This document shows positions 53,765 to 62,633 of a DNA stretch of 64,000 nucleotides, piece by piece. Position 1 is the first letter of the stretch. Each line of letters starts with the position of its first letter. The notes below the pieces were generated by a model that was not told where the DNA came from, did not search any database, and worked only from the letters and a program-made list of their open reading frames with translations. Both the position numbers and the translations under genes were made by a program. Origin of the DNA: CAVXYG01 sp963766005 (lineage in GTDB: Bacteria; Actinomycetota; Actinomycetes; S36-B12; GCA-2699445); assembly GCA_963766005.1 (NCBI GenBank), contig CAVXYG010000012.1:368822-432821 (forward strand), in the 5' to 3' direction.

Positions 53765-55790
53765 CCGACGCGCTCTTCGAGGACCTCCGACGATGGACTC
53801 CATGATGTCCATCAGTTCGTAGTCGGCCGGGGTGAAGACCCGCTTGACCCCATGCGCCTCGAGCTCGCGCAGCGTCGCGAGGGCGGGATGATCCCGCCGA
53901 TGACGACGTCGATGTCGTCCGCGGCGCCCTGCGCCGCGCAGCCCGTCCAGGATCTGCTTGCTCAGCGTCCAGGTGCGAACCGGACAGCACCGACGCGCCG
54001 ATGATGTCGGCGCCCTCCTCGACCGCTGACTGCACGATCTCGTCCGGCGACAGCCGGATGCCGGAGTAGATGACGTCGAACCCGACATGCCGCGCAGAGA
54101 CGGCGATCACCTCGGCGCCGTTGGAGTGGCCGTCCAGCCCGGGCTTGCCGACGACGATCCGCGGCCGGTGCCCCATCGCGGCTGCCAGCGCCTCGACCCG
54201 CCCGCGCAGGGCCTCGACGCGGTCGCCGCGTCAAGCCCGAGCTGCTGGCCCTCGATGCCGGTGGCGGGCCGGTACTCGCCGAACACCTCGCGCAGCGCGC
54301 CCGCCCACTCGCCGGTCGTCACGCGCGCCAGGGCGCATTCGATGGACGGCTCCATGAGGCTGCTGCCGTCCCGCGCGGCCTGCTTCAGCGCGGCCAGGGC
54401 GGCCTCGGCGCGCGCGGTGTCGCGGTTGGCCCTGGTCGTCTCCAGCGAGGCCAGGATCTCTGCGGTCGCTCCGGCATCCGACCTTGAAGATGCCGCCGTC
54501 GTCGCCGGAGGTCAGCGGGCGAAGGCAGGCCGTCGGTCCATCGGTTGAGCCCGACGACGATCTGTTCGCCGTCGTTGATCCTGCTCATCCGCTGCGACAT
54601 GGAGCGCACCAGCGCGGTCTTCAGGTAGCCGCTCTCGATGGCGGGGATGACGCCGCCCATGCCGAGGATGGTCTCGATCTCGGCGGTCGCCTCCTCGATG
54701 AGCGCGTTCACCTTGGACTCGATGACCGGCGAGCCGTCGAAGAGGTCGGGATACTCCAGCAGGTCGGTCTCGTAGGCCAGGATCTGCTGCAGCCGCAGCG
54801 ACCACTGCTGATCCCACGGCCGCGGCAGCGACATCGCCTCGTTCCAGGCCGGCAGCTGCAGGGCCCGGCAGCGCGCGTTGCGGCTGCAGCGTGACTCCGA
54901 GCGCCTCGATGAGGATGCGCCAGGCGTTGTTCTCCGGCTGCGCCTCGGTCAGGCCCAGGGAGTTGACCTGCACGCCGTAGCGGAACATGCGGTACTTGGG
55001 ATTGCCGACGCCGAACCGCTCGGCGGTGTAGGAGTCCCAGAGCTGGCCGAAGGCCCGCATCTTGGACATCTCCTCCACGAAGCGGATCCCCGCGTTGACG
55101 AAGAACGAGATGCGCCCAACGGCCCGCTCGAACTGCTCGTCGGTGAACTTGCCGCGCGACTTCAGCAGGTCCAGCAGGCTGATGGCGTTGGCCAGGGCGA
55201 ACGCCAGCTCCTGCACCGGCGTGGCCCCGGCCTCCTGCAGGTGGTAGGAGCAGATGTTGGAGGCGTTCCACTTGGGTATCGCCTCCAGGCAGTACTCGTA
55301 CATCTCGGCGATGAGGCGCATCGATGCCTCCGGCGGATAGATGTAGGTGCCGCGCGCCAGGTACTCCTTGATGAGGTCGTTCTGCGTCGTCCCCTGCAGC
55401 TTGGATTCGTCCTCGCCGCGCTCGCGGGCCAGCGCCACGTACAGCGCCAGCAGCCACATCGCGGTGCCGTTGATCGTCATCGACGTGTTCATCTTCTCCA
55501 AGCGGGATGTCCTTGAAGAGCACGTGGAAGTCGTCCAGCGAGTTGATGGGGACACCGACCTTGCCCACCTCGGGCAGGGCGATGGGGTCGTCGGAGTCGT
55601 AGCCGCACTGCGTGGGCAGGTCGAAGGCGATCGACAGGCCGGTCTGGCCCTTCTCCAGGTTCGACCGGTACAGCTGGTTCGACGCCTTCGCGGAGGAGTG
55701 ACCGGCATACGTGCGGATGATCCACGGCCGGTCCCTGGTCGGGTTGCCGTCGGCGTCGTGGAGCAGATGGGCTTGCCGGTCGGTCGTCAT
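53761..55790 (-). pseudogene. Adenosylcobalamin-dependent acyl-CoA mutase, ethylmalonyl-CoA mutase (MeaA/Ecm)-like, many frameshifts
   Basis: Joining frames gives about 674 residues with the family's layout: RPWIIRTYAGHSSAKASNQL, FDLPTQCGYDSDDP, TYIYPPEASMRLIAEM, ICSYHLQEAGATPVQELAFA, LPRPWDQQWSLRLQQILAYE, VVGLNRWTDG, then a cobalamin domain with VVGKPGLDGHSNGAEV (axial His), SVLSGSHLDLSKQ and VIGGIIPPS. This matches Ecm/MeaA rather than MutB or IcmF. Frame changes occur near 55500, 54870, 54525, 54480, 53975, 53925, 53890 and 53800; most are one extra base. Protein motifs show no decay. A possible TGA stop overlaps the GTPase ATG (53761-53764), so the two may be coupled genes or one fused protein. 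Confidence 0.8.
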
Positions 55791-55868
55791 ACGGGCGCCT
55801 TCCTCGTGGTCGTGGGTCCATTATCGGCAGGCGTCTGGTCGAGTGTTGCGGCGGATACCCTGGAGCCC

Positions 55869-56105
55869 ATGCCCGATCGGCCTGCCGCCTCCCGAGACCC
55901 GCGCCGGTCGCCGAGTGCTCGGCGCCTGCCGCTGGAGGCGCCGATGCGAGCCGAGATCCTGCGCCGTCACGAGATCGCACTCGCTGCGGGCAGCTCCGTC
56001 TACCCCGACCCCGCGACCGGCTCCCTCGTCATGACGGCCGACGCTCTGCTCGCCCGGGGCGCGTGCTGCCGCCACGGCTGCCGGCACTGTCCCTACGTGC
56101 CCTGA
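55869..56105 (+). CDS. DUF5522-type small cysteine-rich protein
   Basis: A 78-residue protein whose C-terminal half, from EILRRHEIALAAG through YPDPATGSLVMTADAL to RGACCRHGCRHCPYVP, matches the pattern of DUF5522 proteins. The closing CCxxxCxxCPY motif could bind a metal or iron-sulfur cluster; no function is known. TACCCT (55856-55861) lies seven bases before the ATG, indicating a leaderless transcript. It is divergent from the mutase gene. Confidence 0.8.
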   Translation: MPDRPAASRDPRRSPSARRLPLEAPMRAEILRRHEIALAAGSSVYPDPATGSLVMTADALLARGACCRHGCRHCPYVP

Positions 56106-56187
56106 CCCCCGCGTGCGCTCACGGCGCCGACCCCACGGCGCGGTAGGGGGCGCTGGTCGCACCCGGACCGGGTGGGGGCCGCAAGCA

Positions 56188-56631
56188 TCAGCGCCGCCGC
56201 AGGTGCGTGCTGACATGCATGGAGCGCGCCACGTCCCCCAGGCCCGCGACCAGGGCGACGAAGACGCCGGCCATGGCCAGCCCGAGCCCGATGTGCACCG
56301 CCTGGTCCCAGCCGGCCTCGGCGCCGGCCATCGCGAACGGGAAGACGACGAACAGCTTCGCCAGGAGTACCAGCAACAGCGTCGCGTTCAGCGCGATGGC
56401 CAGACCGCGCAGCAAGAGGGGCTCGGCGATGACGAGACCGGCATTGACCAGGAGCCCGACCGCCAGCGAGGCGTTGGCGATCAGGAGGACCTGCTCGGCG
56501 TCGGCCGTGAGAAAGGACCAGGATTGCCAGCCGGGGGAGACGTTGATCAGCCAGAGCAGTGCGCCGTTCAACGCCGCTGCGGCGACGCGTCCGGCCCGTC
56601 GCCACACGGGTCGGCCGGAGTTCTCGACCAT
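56188..56631 (-). CDS. Small four-helix membrane protein of unknown function
   Basis: A 147-residue protein with a short basic N-terminus and about four hydrophobic segments (NGALLWLINV, VGLLVNAGLVIAEP, ATLLLVLLAKLFVVFPF, AMAGVFVALVAGLG). No family is recognised. The ATG at 56629-56631 is preceded by GGAGGAGG, a strong ribosome-binding site. It is convergent with the DUF5522 gene and downstream of the acyltransferase genes by about 190 bases. Confidence 0.7.
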   Translation of the reverse strand: MVENSGRPVWRRAGRVAAAALNGALLWLINVSPGWQSWSFLTADAEQVLLIANASLAVGLLVNAGLVIAEPLLLRGLAIALNATLLLVLLAKLFVVFPFAMAGAEAGWDQAVHIGLGLAMAGVFVALVAGLGDVARSMHVSTHLRRR

Positions 56632-56817
56632 CGGCCTCCTCCTGGTTCAGCCTGAAGGTACTCCGCTGAGACGGCAATCCGGCGGTTGGTCGAGGGCGGG
56701 TTTCTGCGTCGTCGGGCAGTGCCGGATCGGGGCTCCCCGGGGTGACGCCGGCAGGGTCGGCCGGGCGCCCGCGGGGCCCGCTGCCGAGGACCCTGCGGCG
56801 GTCTTCGCGCAGACCGG

Positions 56818-58257
56818 CTAGTCCTGTTCGGGCCAGTCGGCCAGGGTGTCGAGGTACATCCCACGCACAGCTGCCACCTGCTCGCCCAGGTTCTCCCTGG
56901 TCCAGCCGTCCGTCTGCACGGGGGCCAGCACCGCGACATCGACGGTGCCCGGGTGCACGACCATGCTGTGAGCCGCCATGATCTCGCCGCAGTTGCGCAT
57001 CACGACGGGGACCATGGGCACCTGCGCCTGCATCGCGAGGTGGAACGGGCCCTTCTTGAACGGCAGCAGCCGCGGCGTGGGGGATCTGGTGCCCTCCGGC
57101 GCGATGGCGATGGACTTGCCCTCCCGGAGGGCCTCCACCGCGCCCTCCATGCCGCTGCGCGCCTTGGCGCTGTTGGCGCGATCGATGTAGACGACCTCCG
57201 TGAGATACCCGATGGGGCCGAACAGCGGATCCTTCTGCAGCGACTTCTTCGCCACGCCGCTGAAGTCCTTGCGCAGCACGGCGCTGAGGATGAAGGGGTC
57301 CAGTTGGCTCTGGTGGTTGAAGGTGAAGACGGCCGGTCTGGCGGCCCAGGCGTTCTCCTCGCCCACCACGCGCACTCGCACCCCGGCGGCGGCGAGCGCG
57401 AGGTCCGCGCCGACTCCCGAGGTGATGTTCGCCGCCAGCGATCGACTGCGGTTGATCAGGCCCAGCAGACCCGCTGCGCCGAACGTTCCGGCGAACACCC
57501 CCAGCGCGGCTGCGCTGCGGACGAGGTCGCTCGGTGTGGTCTGCGGCGGGGGCTTCAGCGTCGCGGTCGGCCACGCGTGCTCGCGCGCCACGACGGCGAG
57601 CTCCTCGTCGGGGTTCAGCGCGCAGGGGCGGCCCACCAGCGTCAGGAAGGGGACGTCCTCGATCCCGTTGGAGTAGCCGAACGACTGCGTGAGATCGATG
57701 TCGTTGTTCGCGGCGAACTGGGCGACGCCGTTGGACTTCCCTTCGCCCCACCGGATCTCGGTGCCCAACTCGCCGGTGTAGGTGCCGGTATCGTCGAAAT
57801 CCATCTCGGTGCAGACGATGTAGTCCACGTCCAGGTCGTCGGCGGTGGCCTGGATCTGTGGCCGCGTCGCGGAGGAGGCGATGACGACGGTGTGCCGCTT
57901 TCGCAGGTGCGCCTCGATGAGCGAGCGGGCCGCAGGATAGATCATCTCGGCCAATTCGCGGGCGAACACGGTGCGGGCCCAGGTATCGACTTCCGCGACC
58001 GTGCGGCCGGCCTGCCCGCGGATGCCCACGCGCATCAGTTCGTCGACGTCCTTGCCGCGACGCTCGATGCTGATGCTCTCCGCGATGGACCGGACCACCT
58101 CGCGAGGCGAGATCTCCCCGCGCTTGAGCCGGTACTTGAAGAAGGCCAGCGCGGAGTAGCCGGCGATGAGCGTGCCGTCGAAGTCGAAGAACGCCCCCAC
58201 CCGCGGACCCTCGGGGGAGTCCTCGATCTGCTCCACGAGCCACTCGATGTCAGCCAT
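56818..58257 (-). CDS. HAD-family phosphatase / 1-acylglycerol-3-phosphate acyltransferase fusion
   Basis: A 479-residue bifunctional protein: a HAD-IB domain with the nucleophile motif FFDFDGTL (Asp25, Asp27), SSATRPQI and YSNGIEDVPFL, then a PlsC/LPLAT domain with the HX4D motif FNHQSQLD (about residue 315), a VYIDRAN segment and EGTRSP (about 385). The same fusion occurs in mycobacteria (Rv2483c) next to PlsB2, as here. It should acylate lysophosphatidic acid; the HAD domain may remove a phosphate from a lipid or nucleotide intermediate. The ATG at 58255-58257 overlaps the plsB end by eight bases, so translation is coupled. Confidence 0.92.
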   Translation of the reverse strand: MADIEWLVEQIEDSPEGPRVGAFFDFDGTLIAGYSALAFFKYRLKRGEISPREVVRSIAESISIERRGKDVDELMRVGIRGQAGRTVAEVDTWARTVFARELAEMIYPAARSLIEAHLRKRHTVVIASSATRPQIQATADDLDVDYIVCTEMDFDDTGTYTGELGTEIRWGEGKSNGVAQFAANNDIDLTQSFGYSNGIEDVPFLTLVGRPCALNPDEELAVVAREHAWPTATLKPPPQTTPSDLVRSAAALGVFAGTFGAAGLLGLINRSRSLAANITSGVGADLALAAAGVRVRVVGEENAWAARPAVFTFNHQSQLDPFILSAVLRKDFSGVAKKSLQKDPLFGPIGYLTEVVYIDRANSAKARSGMEGAVEALREGKSIAIAPEGTRSPTPRLLPFKKGPFHLAMQAQVPMVPVVMRNCGEIMAAHSMVVHPGTVDVAVLAPVQTDGWTRENLGEQVAAVRGMYLDTLADWPEQD

Positions 58258-60070
58258 GCCCTGCTCCTTGCCCCGGGGCGCTGCGCTGGATGAGGATCGG
58301 TTGGCCGGCCGCCTGGGCGACCTGGCGCAGCGTGTCGAGCCGGCGCACCATCTGGCCCAACTCCTCGGCGAAGGCCGCCCGGTCCTCGGCGAGATCCGCA
58401 CGGTCCTGTCCGTCGAGCAGCCCGGCCTTGCCCGCAACCATCGCCGCGTTGCGGAAGTAGTCGCGGGAGATGGACTCCGCCGTGGGCAGCTCCGACTGCA
58501 GCCACCGCTGCCGGGCCACTCCGAGGCACCGCTCCACCAGCAGGTTCTCGTCGGTCGCTTCCCCGCCGTGCAAGGCCAGCTCGTCGGCCAGGACGCTGTA
58601 GGCCTCCAGGATGGCGCCGACGACCCGGTGGGCCAGGATCAGTTCCAGGCCGGCCAGCCGGGACAGGACATCCTCGGCAGTGAACTTGTCCCCTTCCCAC
58701 TCCGGGTAGATGAGGGTGATCTCGGCGGCGATCTGGCCGGCGAACTCCAGCGTGCCGGGGAAGAAGAACTCGAACCGGAGCAGATCCTTCAGCCGCCGGG
58801 CCGATAGCCACGTTGCGCTGTTGATGTCCTGCGCGTGCTCCTCAGCCGCCTGCAGCGCGGCGAGCTCGGCGATCGCGCGGGCGACGAAGAAGTGGATGAT
58901 CGTGTTGCGGTAGAAGGCGGCCTCGTGCTGCTTCGCCAGCTCCACCCAGTAGACGCTCTCCGCGCCACCGTCGTAGGTCGACACCACGCCCTCCCCGACG
59001 AGGCGGTCCAGGGTCTCGCGCAGCACGGACGGCCGGGACAGGTCAAGCGGATCGATCATCGGCAGGCTGCGCTGCCGGATGTAGTCCAGCAGCGGGTCCA
59101 GGATGCTGCGGCCCTCGGCCACGGTGATCGCACGGTCGCCGTTGTCCAGCAGGGCGAAGGTGATCAGCGATGCCGGGGTGATGGGCGTGACCCTGTTGAT
59201 GCGGTTGGACACCTCGATGGCGACCTTGGGCACGGCCAGCCGGGGTCGCGGGACACCGTTGTCATCCTCGGTCAGCGACACCGCGTCCCGCAGCGACAGG
59301 GGTTCGCCGAACCGGAGGTAGGCGCGGCCCAGCCGGCGGGACTGGGCCGTGGCGAAGTCGTAGAGCCAGCTGAAGCTCTCGCCCTTCTTCGTCCCGCCCA
59401 TCTCCTCCGCGGAGATGGCACTGACCTCGTGCTGCTGGTCGTAGATGACCGAGGTGGGGATCACGTGAACGTCGTGCTCCGGGTACTCCTCGAAGGCATC
59501 CATCACGTAGCTGAGCACGCCGAGCCGCGGGGGCCGCAGCTTGCCGGTCCGGGTGCGCCCGCCCTCCACGTACCACTCCAGGTTCTTGCGCTCTGCGATG
59601 AGGTGGCCCAAATACCCTCGCAGTACCGCCCGGTAGACGTGGTCGTCGCGGAACTGCCGGCGGATGAAGACGATGCCGTTGCGCCGGCCGATCGACGACA
59701 GCGGCCACAACGCGAGATTGGCCCCCGCCAAGACGTTGTTCGGCGGGAACCCCTGCTCCATCAGGGCGGAGCGGAGGACGAGGGCATCGAGGTAGCTGCG
59801 GTGGTTGGGCAGGAAGATCAGCGACGTGGTCTGGTTCAGGCGGCGCAGCGCGCGTACCTCGTCGGGCCGATAGTCCAGGCGGTATGCCCGTGACAGCCAG
59901 CGGCAGAACCGGTCCCACACGGCGACGCTGAAATGACCGGGTTGGGCGGCCATCTCCTTGAGGTCCGCCTCGGCTTCCTTGCGCACCTCGCTGATCGGGC
60001 GCCCGGACTCCGCCGCGAGCGCCCGCAAGGTGGCGCCCATCGCCGCGGTCCCCAGCACATCGTCTTCCAC
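58250..60070 (-). CDS. plsB: Glycerol-3-phosphate 1-O-acyltransferase
   Basis: A 606-residue PlsB-type acyltransferase starting phospholipid and triacylglycerol synthesis. The catalytic motif is LPNHRSYLD (His90, Asp95), followed by GIVFIRRQF, EGGRTRTGKLRPPR and the VIPTSVIYDQ block, the four conserved GPAT motifs. It is shorter than E. coli PlsB and mycobacterial PlsB2 (about 800 residues), lacking most of their N-terminal part. The GTG start is at 60068-60070. It forms an operon with the HAD/PlsC fusion, the two steps from glycerol-3-phosphate to phosphatidic acid. Confidence 0.92.
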   Translation of the reverse strand: MEDDVLGTAAMGATLRALAAESGRPISEVRKEAEADLKEMAAQPGHFSVAVWDRFCRWLSRAYRLDYRPDEVRALRRLNQTTSLIFLPNHRSYLDALVLRSALMEQGFPPNNVLAGANLALWPLSSIGRRNGIVFIRRQFRDDHVYRAVLRGYLGHLIAERKNLEWYVEGGRTRTGKLRPPRLGVLSYVMDAFEEYPEHDVHVIPTSVIYDQQHEVSAISAEEMGGTKKGESFSWLYDFATAQSRRLGRAYLRFGEPLSLRDAVSLTEDDNGVPRPRLAVPKVAIEVSNRINRVTPITPASLITFALLDNGDRAITVAEGRSILDPLLDYIRQRSLPMIDPLDLSRPSVLRETLDRLVGEGVVSTYDGGAESVYWVELAKQHEAAFYRNTIIHFFVARAIAELAALQAAEEHAQDINSATWLSARRLKDLLRFEFFFPGTLEFAGQIAAEITLIYPEWEGDKFTAEDVLSRLAGLELILAHRVVGAILEAYSVLADELALHGGEATDENLLVERCLGVARQRWLQSELPTAESISRDYFRNAAMVAGKAGLLDGQDRADLAEDRAAFAEELGQMVRRLDTLRQVAQAAGQPILIQRSAPGQGAGHG

Positions 60071-60662
60071 AGTCGCCCCATCCGCCGCCGAGCAGGTCTG
60101 GCGTCAGACTAGGCGCAGCGATCCGGGGACGCAGCGCAGTTGCCCGACGACGCGGGCGGCGGGCACCTGCCGAACGCCGCATGCCTCGCCGATCGCCGGT
60201 CCACAGGGGTGCTCGCTGGGGTCGACGACGGCCACCGACGCGGTTCGCCCGTCGACGGCGTCCGCGGCCGGGAGGTTCGCGGCGGCGCTGCCTGCGCGTC
60301 CTCGATACCGCGGTGTGCACCAGCAGCAAACGGCGAACCCGGCGGGCGACGCCGGCACGACGTCGTCGGCGGATCACGGCCGGATTGGCCGCCATGGGTC
60401 CCGACGGGTGGCAGCGCATCGGGTCCGCCCGCCACGACCGGCCGGGAGCCCGTCATCGGGTCTGCCGGCACTCCTCAAACCCGGCCGGGGATCCCATCAC
60501 CCCGCCGCATCTGGGCGCCCCGTGGGCCACGTCCCCGGGTCCACGGGCGCACCCGGGCCCACACACAGGGGCGCACCCGGCCCACGGCTCGGGCCTTGGC
60601 CCGCCTCGGTGGCCAGCCCGTCCGGCCCGCGGGCGGGGACATCCCCGGAGTCGCGGGCGCCG
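60071..60662. other. Long gene-free stretch between plsB and leuA
   Basis: No recognisable gene. An 84-codon frame on the minus strand (60104-60358) has no family resemblance or ribosome-binding site. The direct repeat GGGCGCACCCGGGCCCAC recurs in slightly changed form at about 60545 and 60569. The plsB promoter and the leuA 3' end should lie here; no convincing terminator was seen. Confidence 0.5.
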
Positions 60663-62396
60663 TCAGGCGCGCTCGGCCCGGTTCACCGCCGAGACGACCG
60701 CCTTGAGCGACGACGTCACGATGGAGGAGTCGATCCCGACGCCCCACAGCACCCGGCCGTCGATCGCGCACTCCAGGTAGGAGGCCGCCGAGGCGTCGCC
60801 GCCGGCGGACATCGCGTGCTCGGCGTAGTCGAGCACGCGAACGTCCACGCCGCGCTGGTGCAGGGCGTCGCAGAACGCGGCGATGGGCCCGTTGCCGGTG
60901 CCTTCCAGCTCGACCTGTTCGCCGCCGTCCTCCAGCACCACTCCGATCGTGGTCGGCTCGCCGACGGTGGAATCCTGGCTCACCGAGATGAGCCGGAAGC
61001 GGCCCCACGGGGCAGCGTCGTTCGGCAGGTACTCATCCAGGAACGCCTCCCACATGTGCTGCGGGGTGACCTCGCCGCCTTCGCTGTCGGTCAGGCGCTG
61101 GATGACCTGGCTGAACTCGATCTGCAGCCGACGCGGCAGCTCCAGCCGGTGCTCGGTGCGCATGATGTAGGCGACGCCGCCCTTGCCGGACTGGCTGTTG
61201 ACCCTGATGACCGCCTCGTAGGTGCGACCCACGTCCTGCGGATCGATCGGCAGGTAGGGGACCTCCCAGCGGTGCTGGCGGACATCGATGCCGTCGGCCC
61301 CGGCCTCCTCGGCCAGCGCCTGCAGGCCCTTGTTGATGGCGTCCTGGTGCGAGCCCGAGAAGGCGGTGAAGACCAGGTCGCCGCCGTAGGGGTGCCGCTC
61401 CGGGACCGACATCTGGTTGCAGTACTCGACGGTGCGCCGGATGTCGTCGATGTCGTGGAAGTCGATCTGCGGGTCGATGCCCTGGCTGAACAGGTTCATG
61501 CCGAGGGTCACCAGGCAGACGTTGCCGGTCCGTTCGCCGTTGCCGAACAGGCAGCCCTCGATGCGGTCGGCACCAGCCAGGTAGCCCAGCTCCGCGGCTG
61601 CAACGGCAGTCCCGCGGTCGTTGTGCGGATGCAGGCTCAGCACCAGGGAATCGCGTCGGGCCAGGTTCCGGTGCATCCACTCGATGGAATCGGCGTAGAC
61701 GTTCGGAGTGGCCATCTCGACCGTGGCCGGCAGGTTGATGATGGTCTTGCGCTCGGGCGTGGGCTCCCAGACATCGGTGACCGCGTTGCACACCTCCACG
61801 GCGTACTCAAGCTCGGTCCCGGTGTAGGACTCCGGGGAGTACTCGAACAGCACGTCGGTCTCGTCGGCGATCTGATCGGCGTACTTCTTGCACAGCTGTG
61901 CGCCGTGGATCGCGATCTCCTTGATGCCGGCGCGATCGAGTCCGAAGACGACCCGGCGCTGCAGCGTGGAGGTGGAGTTGTACAGGTGGACGATGGCGCG
62001 CTTGGCTCCCCGGATCGCCTCGAACGTCCGCTCGATCAGGTGCTCGCGCGACTGGGTCAGCACCTGGATGACCACATCGTCGGGAATCATGTCCTCGTCG
62101 ATGAGCTGTCGGACGAAGTCGAAGTCGGTCTGGCTGGCGGAGGGGAAGCCGACCTCGATCTCCTTGTAGCCCATCCGGACCAGCAACTCGAACATCCGGC
62201 GCTTGCGCTCCGGGCTCATGGGGTCGATCAGTGCTTGGTTGCCGTCGCGCAGATCGACAGCGCACCAGCGGGGCGCCTGGGTGATGACCTTCCCCGGCCA
62301 GGTGCGATCCGGCAGTTCGACAGGGCGGAAGGGCGCGTAGCGATGCGCCGGCATGCCACTTGGCTGCTGGGGGGACTGCTCGTCAATGATGTGCAT
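60663..62396 (-). CDS. leuA: 2-isopropylmalate synthase
   Basis: A 577-residue LeuA, condensing acetyl-CoA with 2-ketoisovalerate at the first committed step of leucine synthesis. The catalytic barrel shows APRWCAVDLRDGNQALIDP, EVGFPSASQTDFDF, LHPHNDRGTAVAAAEL and GCLFGNGERTGN; the C-terminal LeuA dimerisation/regulatory domain (from about residue 430) is where leucine feedback acts. This is the long actinobacterial form. The ATG at 62394-62396 is chosen because GGAG lies nine bases upstream and the longer frame is leader sequence. Expression is probably controlled by the leader peptide and hairpins upstream. Confidence 0.96.
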   Translation of the reverse strand: MHIIDEQSPQQPSGMPAHRYAPFRPVELPDRTWPGKVITQAPRWCAVDLRDGNQALIDPMSPERKRRMFELLVRMGYKEIEVGFPSASQTDFDFVRQLIDEDMIPDDVVIQVLTQSREHLIERTFEAIRGAKRAIVHLYNSTSTLQRRVVFGLDRAGIKEIAIHGAQLCKKYADQIADETDVLFEYSPESYTGTELEYAVEVCNAVTDVWEPTPERKTIINLPATVEMATPNVYADSIEWMHRNLARRDSLVLSLHPHNDRGTAVAAAELGYLAGADRIEGCLFGNGERTGNVCLVTLGMNLFSQGIDPQIDFHDIDDIRRTVEYCNQMSVPERHPYGGDLVFTAFSGSHQDAINKGLQALAEEAGADGIDVRQHRWEVPYLPIDPQDVGRTYEAVIRVNSQSGKGGVAYIMRTEHRLELPRRLQIEFSQVIQRLTDSEGGEVTPQHMWEAFLDEYLPNDAAPWGRFRLISVSQDSTVGEPTTIGVVLEDGGEQVELEGTGNGPIAAFCDALHQRGVDVRVLDYAEHAMSAGGDASAASYLECAIDGRVLWGVGIDSSIVTSSLKAVVSAVNRAERA

Positions 62397-62402
62397 GGGT
62401 CG

Positions 62403-62428
62403 GGTCTCCGGTGGTCGGTTGGGAGACC
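62403..62428 (-). promoter_or_regulatory. Hairpin that covers the leuA ribosome-binding site
   Basis: Perfect 7-bp inverted repeat (GGTCTCC at 62403-62409, GGAGACC at 62422-62428, plus-strand sense) with a 12-nt loop. In the transcript the GGAG ribosome-binding site of leuA is inside the 3' arm, nine bases before the ATG, so folding would hide it. Confidence 0.7.
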
Positions 62429-62444
62429 GGCGCGCCAGGCCATC

Positions 62445-62482
62445 CCGCGACGGGGAGGCCGGTCGATCAGGCCCCGTCGCGG
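62445..62482 (-). terminator. Attenuator-like hairpin in the leuA leader
   Basis: Perfect 11-bp stem (CCGCGACGGGG at 62445-62455, complement at 62472-62482) with a 16-nt loop. Its 5' arm overlaps the end of the leader-peptide ORF and the leader stop codon lies in the loop, so a ribosome finishing or stalling there would change folding. No T-run follows; it could terminate or pause transcription. Confidence 0.75.
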
Positions 62483-62511
62483 CTGCCAAGGAGCAGGCGC
62501 ACAGGCATCAT
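62467..62511 (-). CDS. leuA leader peptide (Leu-Leu-Leu)
   Basis: A 14-residue ORF reading M-M-P-V-R-L-L-L-G-S-R-D-G-A then stop. Codons 6-8 are CTG CTC CTT, three different leucine codons in a row. It begins at the expected transcript start, seven bases after a -10 box, so it is probably translated from a leaderless mRNA. Strong hairpins lie over its end and between it and leuA. Leucine leader peptides before leuA are known in Streptomyces, supporting ribosome-mediated attenuation. It is too short for routine annotation. Confidence 0.8.
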   Translation of the reverse strand: MMPVRLLLGSRDGA

Positions 62512-62518
62512 CGTGTGC

Positions 62519-62524
62519 ACTGTA
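62519..62524 (-). promoter_or_regulatory. -10 box of the leuA leader transcript
   Basis: TACAGT in the minus-strand sense, seven bases before the leader-peptide ATG. No good TTGACA-like -35 is present at 17-18 bp. Transcription should start at or next to the ATG. Confidence 0.65.
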
Positions 62525-62578
62525 GCAGGCGCCGGTCCGGCACGGCCATTTCTGCGAGACCGTTCATCGGTCGTTCCC

Positions 62579-62603
62579 GGGTTGCGGCGTAGCGCCGCAA
62601 CCC
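62579..62603 (-). terminator. Hairpin terminator after the TM2 gene
   Basis: Perfect 11-bp stem GGGTTGCGGCG/CGCCGCAACCC with a 3-nt loop, 30 bases beyond the TM2 gene stop and upstream of the leuA promoter. No T-run. Placement fits termination of TM2 transcription before leuA. Confidence 0.75.
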
Positions 62604-62633
62604 CGGAACGCGGGTCCGATGACGCGGAGTGCG

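Noticed and set aside
52789..55790. Calling the gene a fused isobutyryl-CoA mutase (IcmF)
   Set aside because: IcmF has its B12 domain at the N-terminus and different signature sequences; here the barrel is first and the motifs match Ecm/MeaA.
60104..60358. Small 84-codon ORF upstream of plsB
   Set aside because: No ribosome-binding site, no -10 box at a useful distance and no recognisable family.
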